Assembly (NCBI GenBank): GCA_004154925.1
Contig: QJNS01000034.1
Coordinates: forward strand, 248,001-312,000
Reading direction: 5' to 3'
Origin: Monosporascus cannonballus
Taxonomy: Eukaryota > Ascomycota > Sordariomycetes > Xylariales
Length of the DNA: 64,000 nucleotides
In this document: positions 58,212 through 64,000 of the stretch, piece by piece
How the letters are laid out: each line of letters begins with the position of its first letter
How positions within the stretch are numbered: position 1 is the stretch's first letter
Made by a program: the position numbers and the translations under genes
The notes under the pieces: generated by a model
Seen by the model: only the letters and a program-made list of their open reading frames with translations
Told to the model about the DNA's origin: nothing
Databases searched by the model: none

Positions 58212-61200
58212 CGTAATTATTATTAAAAAATAACGTTTTTTTAATATAACCATAAATAATTTGTATTTGTCTGTTATAATTACGGAAATATAATTTTAAC
58301 GCCATTATACGGGTTTAGAAATTTAAAATTCTTTTACAAGTATTATAATTCTTTTCATATTATTTTGCAATTAATTTCCAATTAGGTACAATTTTAAGGT
58401 ACCCTTATAAATAAAGTAATTTTCGAAAGCCGTTATATTATTATGTTTTTAGTTTACAAACATTTTCCGCCCGGTTTTCAATGCTTTAACAAAATTTTAA
58501 TACTTATTAATAACTATAATTAAAAAACGGCTTTATTTAGTAAAATTATTACGAAAGCTAAGTACGTTAAGCGTTTTAAAAATAACGCCTTATTTTTAAT
58601 TAATAAAAAATTTTATTGCGGTAATTTTGGCCTTATCTTTCGTAAAAAAATAAAATATTTTTTAATTCTTTCCAGATTTTATATTTAATAAATTTAATAA
58701 ACGTACCGGCCTTTTGCTATTATTTGAATTTTAATTATTTTTCCATATCTTTATATTAATTTGTAATACGTTTATTAAAACTTAATTCACGTAAGACTTA
58801 ATAATTAAATGCAAAACTTTATATTCGAAATAAAAATTTAATTCTTTTTACGTTATTTATAGGTTTTCGACCGGTATATAATAAGCTAATTATTCTTTAA
58901 AAACTTAAACGCAATTATACAATTAAGCAATATTTTAATATTAATATTTCAATTTTACTTAAAATTACTTTTCGTAATTCTTATAATTATTAGGTAATTA
59001 ATTTCCGCTTAAATTATTATTATTTTACAACCTTTAAATTATTTTATTTTTTATATACGTATTTAATTGTTTTTAGTAATATTATAATAACTTAAATACG
59101 TATTTTAAATGCTTTCGGATTTTTTACGTATTATATTCGACAGGTTAACCTTTTTATTTAATCAAATATTTACGTTATCCCTAGTTATTTTAATAACGGA
59201 CGATATCGTTTATTACTCTTTTTTATTTTTTTTTAAATCTGGTAATATTATCTAAATATTGCCCGGTTCCTAATTATATTACGGTGTTAATAAAGAAATT
59301 AAAAATATATTACATATTCGTTAATAATTAATAAAAAGAATTACTTTCTACGCCTAAAAATTTATTTATTTTTTAATCTTAACCCGGATATAAATAAATA
59401 TAAACTTTTTATTTTTGTATTTAAGATTTTTAGTCGATAAATATATTTATTCCTTTTATTAAAATTTTATAAATATATAACGTTAATTATCGTATTTCTT
59501 TTAAATTACCGTTATACTTTCCTAATATCTGTATATTATTTAGTAAATAGCCGCCATTTTCTTAAAACGCTTTTTAATTCTTTATATTTAATTTTTAAAC
59601 CTTTATATAAAATATTTTATTATCTTTAAATAATATTTATATAAGTTTTTAAATGAAAAATGGCCGCTAAATACGTTCTGTATATTATTATATACGAATT
59701 CTTTATTTTATAATAACCTTATCTAATTATTGTAATATTTATTAACGTAATTATAAAAATAATATTTTAAACTTTGATAAATAAATTTCGTTTATTTATC
59801 TGTTTACAAATAATAAATAATCGATATTCGCCGTTTTATTTTTTATTTTTCGCACAATTTCGCCCAAAATTAATTTATTAATAACTTATTTTTATCGTTA
59901 ATAATTCCAGCCGGTATATAGAATTTGCATTCTATCTTATCGTAAAATAATTCGGTTAATTTAATTATTATTAAATTTTGAATCATAAAAATAAATAATT
60001 TTAATTTCGTAAAGCGGTCGACGATCACCAGCATTACGTTGTACTTTAGCCTATTTAAACTTAAGCTTTTAGGAAATCTCGTAATAAAATTTAACAAAGT
60101 TGTTTAGAAAAATTATTTAAATAATTATAAAAACTATAACTATCTATATAGTTTATGGTGTAATTTAATTATGCCTTAATAACCAGGCTATTATTTAATA
60201 TATTTTCGGATATTGTTCCCTATATTTTTCTAATAAAAGTTTGTGGTTATTAGTGTGACATACGAACATATCCTATATATCTTATATTTAAATTATTATA
60301 ATATTAATTAATCAACAATTTTCGTATAATTCTTTACAATTAAAATACGAATTTATTCCGATAATATAAAATTTTATTTAAGTTTAGGAAATATCTTCTT
60401 TTTATTCCAGTTTAACGTTTAATTATTTATATTAAATTTATAATATTTAAATATTTAATTTATAACTTTTAAATATAATCGTAAAACTATTTAAAAACTT
60501 TCGATTATAATGGTATTTCATTTTTGGCCAATATTTTCGGCAAAAAACATAAAACGTATTGATTATAAATAATAACATTAATATTAATTTCGTCCTTTTT
60601 AGAATTTCGGAATCCGATCGTAATACGGTTGTAATTTACGGTTATTATTATTTAATTATTAATCATAATATTACTTTGATCTGTATTTATATCACTATTT
60701 GCAAAAAAATGTATTCGGCAAATAAATAATTTTTTATTTTTTTTCGGAACGTTTTACGATTGTATAACGAAAATTTTCCGCCCCTGTTTTACGCGAATAA
60801 TAATTATTTAAATTTCCGTTACATAAAAACTATTTGGAAATTTTATAAGGAACAAATTTTACGTTATTTTTATAAGGCTTTTTACTTTTGTATAATACCC
60901 TAAGTTATGTTATATATTTAGAATCGTTTTCCGTACGTTTTCTGGTATATTATTCGTAAATCCGAATTTTTTAAATAATAGAAGGATTACGTCTTTATAC
61001 ATAATTTTTCATAATATATTATCCCGACATTTAAATAACCTATTTACCGGGTTAACGGTATCGAGTTAATATTAAATCTTAAAATTAAATTACGTAAAAC
61101 GGTAAATTTATCAGGTTAACCTTTTTTTAAAGTTACGCGTGAACGCTTTTATTATGTCTTTTACCGCCATATGATTAGTAAATATTAAGAAACTTTTTTC

Positions 61201-64000
61201 CATACCTTTAAGGTATTACTGCTAATATTCCAGGTTTTTTGTAATCGTTAATAATTCTTATTACTTTATACTTTACCGTTTTCGGTTGGATTTAATTTTT
61301 GCAATTAATGTGTAATTAAGCGTTAATATTTTCCGTATTTCTATAAAAATATTCTTAATATAGCTTTTATTAAGGCGTTCGTTTTAACCTTAATACATTT
61401 CAAATTATTTTAATATTAAAAAATAATTACCGATTAAAAGATATTTTTTAAATTTCAGAACGCTTTTTTAACTTTTTCGGGTTACCGAAATTTTGTTATT
61501 TTACTTTTGCCTTACCCCCCTTTTAAAAACGTAATAATAAATTTCGTAATACGTAAATAATAAATAAAAAAATTTTAATAAAAATTGGCGAATTCCAAAA
61601 TTATTTAAATATTATAAATTAACTTTACTTTTAATTATATTTCGATAATATCGACCTATTAACGGTTTATTTTTAAAGTGTCAGTATGAATTATAAATCT
61701 TAAAAATTTTATTTTTTTAAAACAAAATTTATGCTTAAATATTTTAGCAAATAATTAATGTTATAATAACCGTTCGTAAATTAATTAAAAATATTTCATA
61801 TATTTCATTCGTTACTCGAATAAATAATTTTATTAATTAAATATATTACGTATATATAAATACTAAATTTATTTAATGCTTTATATATTTAAGCTTAAAA
61901 CGTAATTAACGCGTTAATTAAGCTAAATAATATAACCATATATTTAAATTGTTTATACCACTTTCGGAAAACAATATTTTATTAATTACCTTTTTAAATT
62001 TTAATATAGTAATAAATATCCTTAAAATTAATTTTCGAAAATACCTTAATCAAGCTTGGCCGATTTATTAATTTTAAAATTAAAAATAAAAAGGTATTAG
62101 TTTTTTATCTTTACCCGATTAAATCCTTTATAATTAATGCATAATCGGAAATTACCGTCCTTTTTAAATACGAATAATATTAATACCTTTATGTCCGTTT
62201 TCAAATAACGTATTCGGCCTGCTTTTAAATCTTTCGAATATATTTTTTAAATATTTTTTAAGCCTTTAAAATTCGATAAATTAGGTCGAATAAAAGCATT
62301 TTTCTTATGATCAGGTTTATTACGTATTTTGTCCCTAATAATTCTTTGCTTTATTTTTTCAAAATATATTTGCCGGAAATTTTTTAAATATATAAGATAA
62401 TCGGTTATTCCTTATTCCTATTATTCCTCCAAATTCGGGATATTCAGGTTTTCGGCTAAACTTAACAGATTAACTGTATAAACTTACTTATCGAAAAACG
62501 TTAAACTTATAGTTTTTTACTTATTAACGTTTGATAATAATTTATATAATTATTAATATATAGTTATATATACTAAAACGCGTAATTTGCTTATTTTTAA
62601 TCTGGATAATAAAAATTCGGGCAACTTTTAATTACGGCATATTGCGAAATAAATTTATTTAAACTTTCGTTTATTTTCGTTATTATTTATTATGTTAACA
62701 GGAATTTCGTAAACCCTATAATATTTAGTATACGCGTCGTTAACGCCGATAAAGCTCCGAATATCTATAAAAACTAATTAAAAATTAAGCTTTTTCGCCA
62801 ATTTTCTGCTTATGGTATTTATCTATATTTCGATATTTATATTTATTTATACTATTATATCCTCCGTACTTCTTTTGATAAATACCCTTTCTTTAAAGGA
62901 CGGCTTTATTATAACCGTCCTATAATTATTAGCCGAAATAAATTAAACGTATACGCTTATTCCAGCTCTTTTTTTAGGGTTACGTCTAAGGACTGGTTTA
63001 ATTTATCGTTATACATTATTACGTTTTATACGGCTTTCGAAAATCGGTTTTCGTATAACTGGGATAACAAAGTTTTCGTATCTTTTTTGGTTTTGTAATC
63101 CACGTTTTTATAATCTAGTTGTTTATAATTATAATATTTAAATAAGATCTTATAACAATCGAAAATATTAAAATTGTACGGATTTAGTTTTATCGGAATT
63201 AAATCGGCAATTATTGCCTTCCGAATACAAAAACGATCGTAATTCCTATTAATTTTATATAATACTTTTAATTTGTTTTAAGGATATTTTTCTCGAAACC
63301 ATTAAAATAAAATTATTTATCTTAATTAATACCTTTCGCAAAATATAATTAATTTTCTTTCGTTTTTTTTCACGCTATCTAATAATATTTTAATATATTT
63401 ATTATATTATTAATATTTTTTATTTAAACGTTTTTTCGTCACAGAGTATTTTATAACCTTAATATCAATTTATAAAAACAATTAAAAACAAAATACTTAT
63501 TATCCCGATTGTTTTTTACACTAAAAACGTCCGTAAACTTTATATTATAAATTGAGAACTTCTATTTAATATAAAAGTTTAACGGTAATTAATTAAATTA
63601 TTATAGTAACTTTATAAATTATTTCTTATATTCTCTATCGAGAAGACTAGTATTCATATAACCGTTCCTAATAGAAATCTATAAGTTTTCCATTTTTTGT
63701 TTTTTTTCGTAATTATATTAATTAAACGTGATGCGGTATAATTGCCAAACGTTCGTAATAAAACATTTGTATGGCTTATGGCCGATTAAATATAGGTAAA
63801 AGCATTTTGCCCTAGGTTTTTTACGTAAACTTCTGTATTAACCTTTATTTAATCTTTTTTAATTAACGTATATTTGGAAATTTTCGGACAATTATAATAC
63901 AGTATTCGTTTATCGCCTCTAGGTTTTTATAACAATATTATAATTAATTTATAAAGGTTTAATTTTTTAATTTATACCATTATATATCATTCGGCCAGTT
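58212..64000 (-). mobile_element. GyE: gypsy element of another lineage, cut by the window end
   Basis: Minus-strand integrase (59870-60097: LVIVDRFTKLKLFI, KLTELFYDKIECKFY), RNase H (~61100-61330: YLKGMEKSFLIFTNH) and RT (~61630-62200: FRLCINYKGFNRV, then a YINKIIIYS core where YIDD is expected) occur in the right order for gag-pol running leftward. No LTR was recognised. Its 3' part probably continues left of Gy2, which inserted into it. Confidence 0.7.
59870..60097 (-). pseudogene. GyE integrase fragment
   Basis: A 75-codon open stretch with the integrase catalytic-core signature (ITRFPKSLSLNRLKYNVMLV then IVDRFTKLK) of Ty3/gypsy elements. It is only a surviving piece of the degraded pol frame. 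Confidence 0.75.

Larger units (their letters stand above)
17290..64000. other. AT-rich, RIP-mutated transposon block
   Basis: From about 40 bp upstream of the O-methyltransferase start to the window end, the sequence is strongly AT-rich. TpA is abundant, CpA/TpG is scarce, and CpG is visibly retained. Nonsense changes are mainly CAA/CAG to TAA/TAG and TGG to TAG, and zinc-knuckle Cys codons became Tyr. This pattern matches RIP (C to T in CpA), not deamination of methylated CpG. No intact gene is seen inside. Confidence 0.9.

Noticed and set aside
1..64000. tRNA, rRNA and CRISPR features
   Set aside because: No cloverleaf with A/B boxes, no rRNA segment and no spaced direct-repeat array was recognised; LTRs are the only long repeats.

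Overview
The window is nuclear DNA of a filamentous ascomycete (Pezizomycotina). The genes have short GT-AG introns (50-70 nt, CTAAC/CTGAC-like branch points), the proteins are fungal in type, and the right 46.7 kb carries the signature of repeat-induced point mutation (RIP). I cannot name the species.

Left part (1-17.29 kb, balanced to GC-rich): a compact housekeeping cluster. In order: a decayed secreted/membrane-protein gene (1079-1597); MCM4 (minus, 3 exons, replicative helicase); RET3 (plus, 3 exons, COPI zeta subunit); SUA5 (minus, tRNA t6A synthesis); COG4 (plus, 2 exons, Golgi tethering); a THOC7-type THO subunit (plus, 1 exon, mRNA export); and TBCA/RBL2 (minus, 2 exons, beta-tubulin folding). 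MCM4/RET3 and SUA5/COG4 are divergent pairs; RET3/SUA5 and THOC7/TBCA are convergent. Next come two relics of secondary-metabolism type: a frameshifted alpha/beta-hydrolase (14573-15113) and a seven-exon O-methyltransferase (15416-17248, minus) that reads end to end except for one missing base just after its catalytic His region.

Right part (17.29-64 kb): an AT-rich block of RIP-mutated Ty3/gypsy chromovirus-type LTR elements, some nested. Gy1 (17787-24628) and Gy2 (51472-58206) have paired LTRs and perfect 5-bp target-site duplications (TTTAT, CTTTA). Gy3 (31262-39678) is a chimera with two different LTR types and no matching duplication. It contains a 1.5-kb gag-only LTR element (33068-34579, duplication ATAAT). 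GyD, GyC, GyB and GyE are partial elements. Two roughly 200-bp TG...CA repeats (39903-40097, 50480-50686) look like little-mutated solo LTRs.

The most interesting structure is an additional antisense ORF (aORF) between the chromodomain end of pol and the 3' LTR in six elements of several families. Its tail overlaps the pol 3' end (38-41 bp in three copies, about 97 bp in a fourth). In Gy2 it is one 206-codon frame interrupted only by TAA/TAG, each explicable as Gln codons hit by RIP, so an intact coiled-coil-like protein was probably encoded before mutation.
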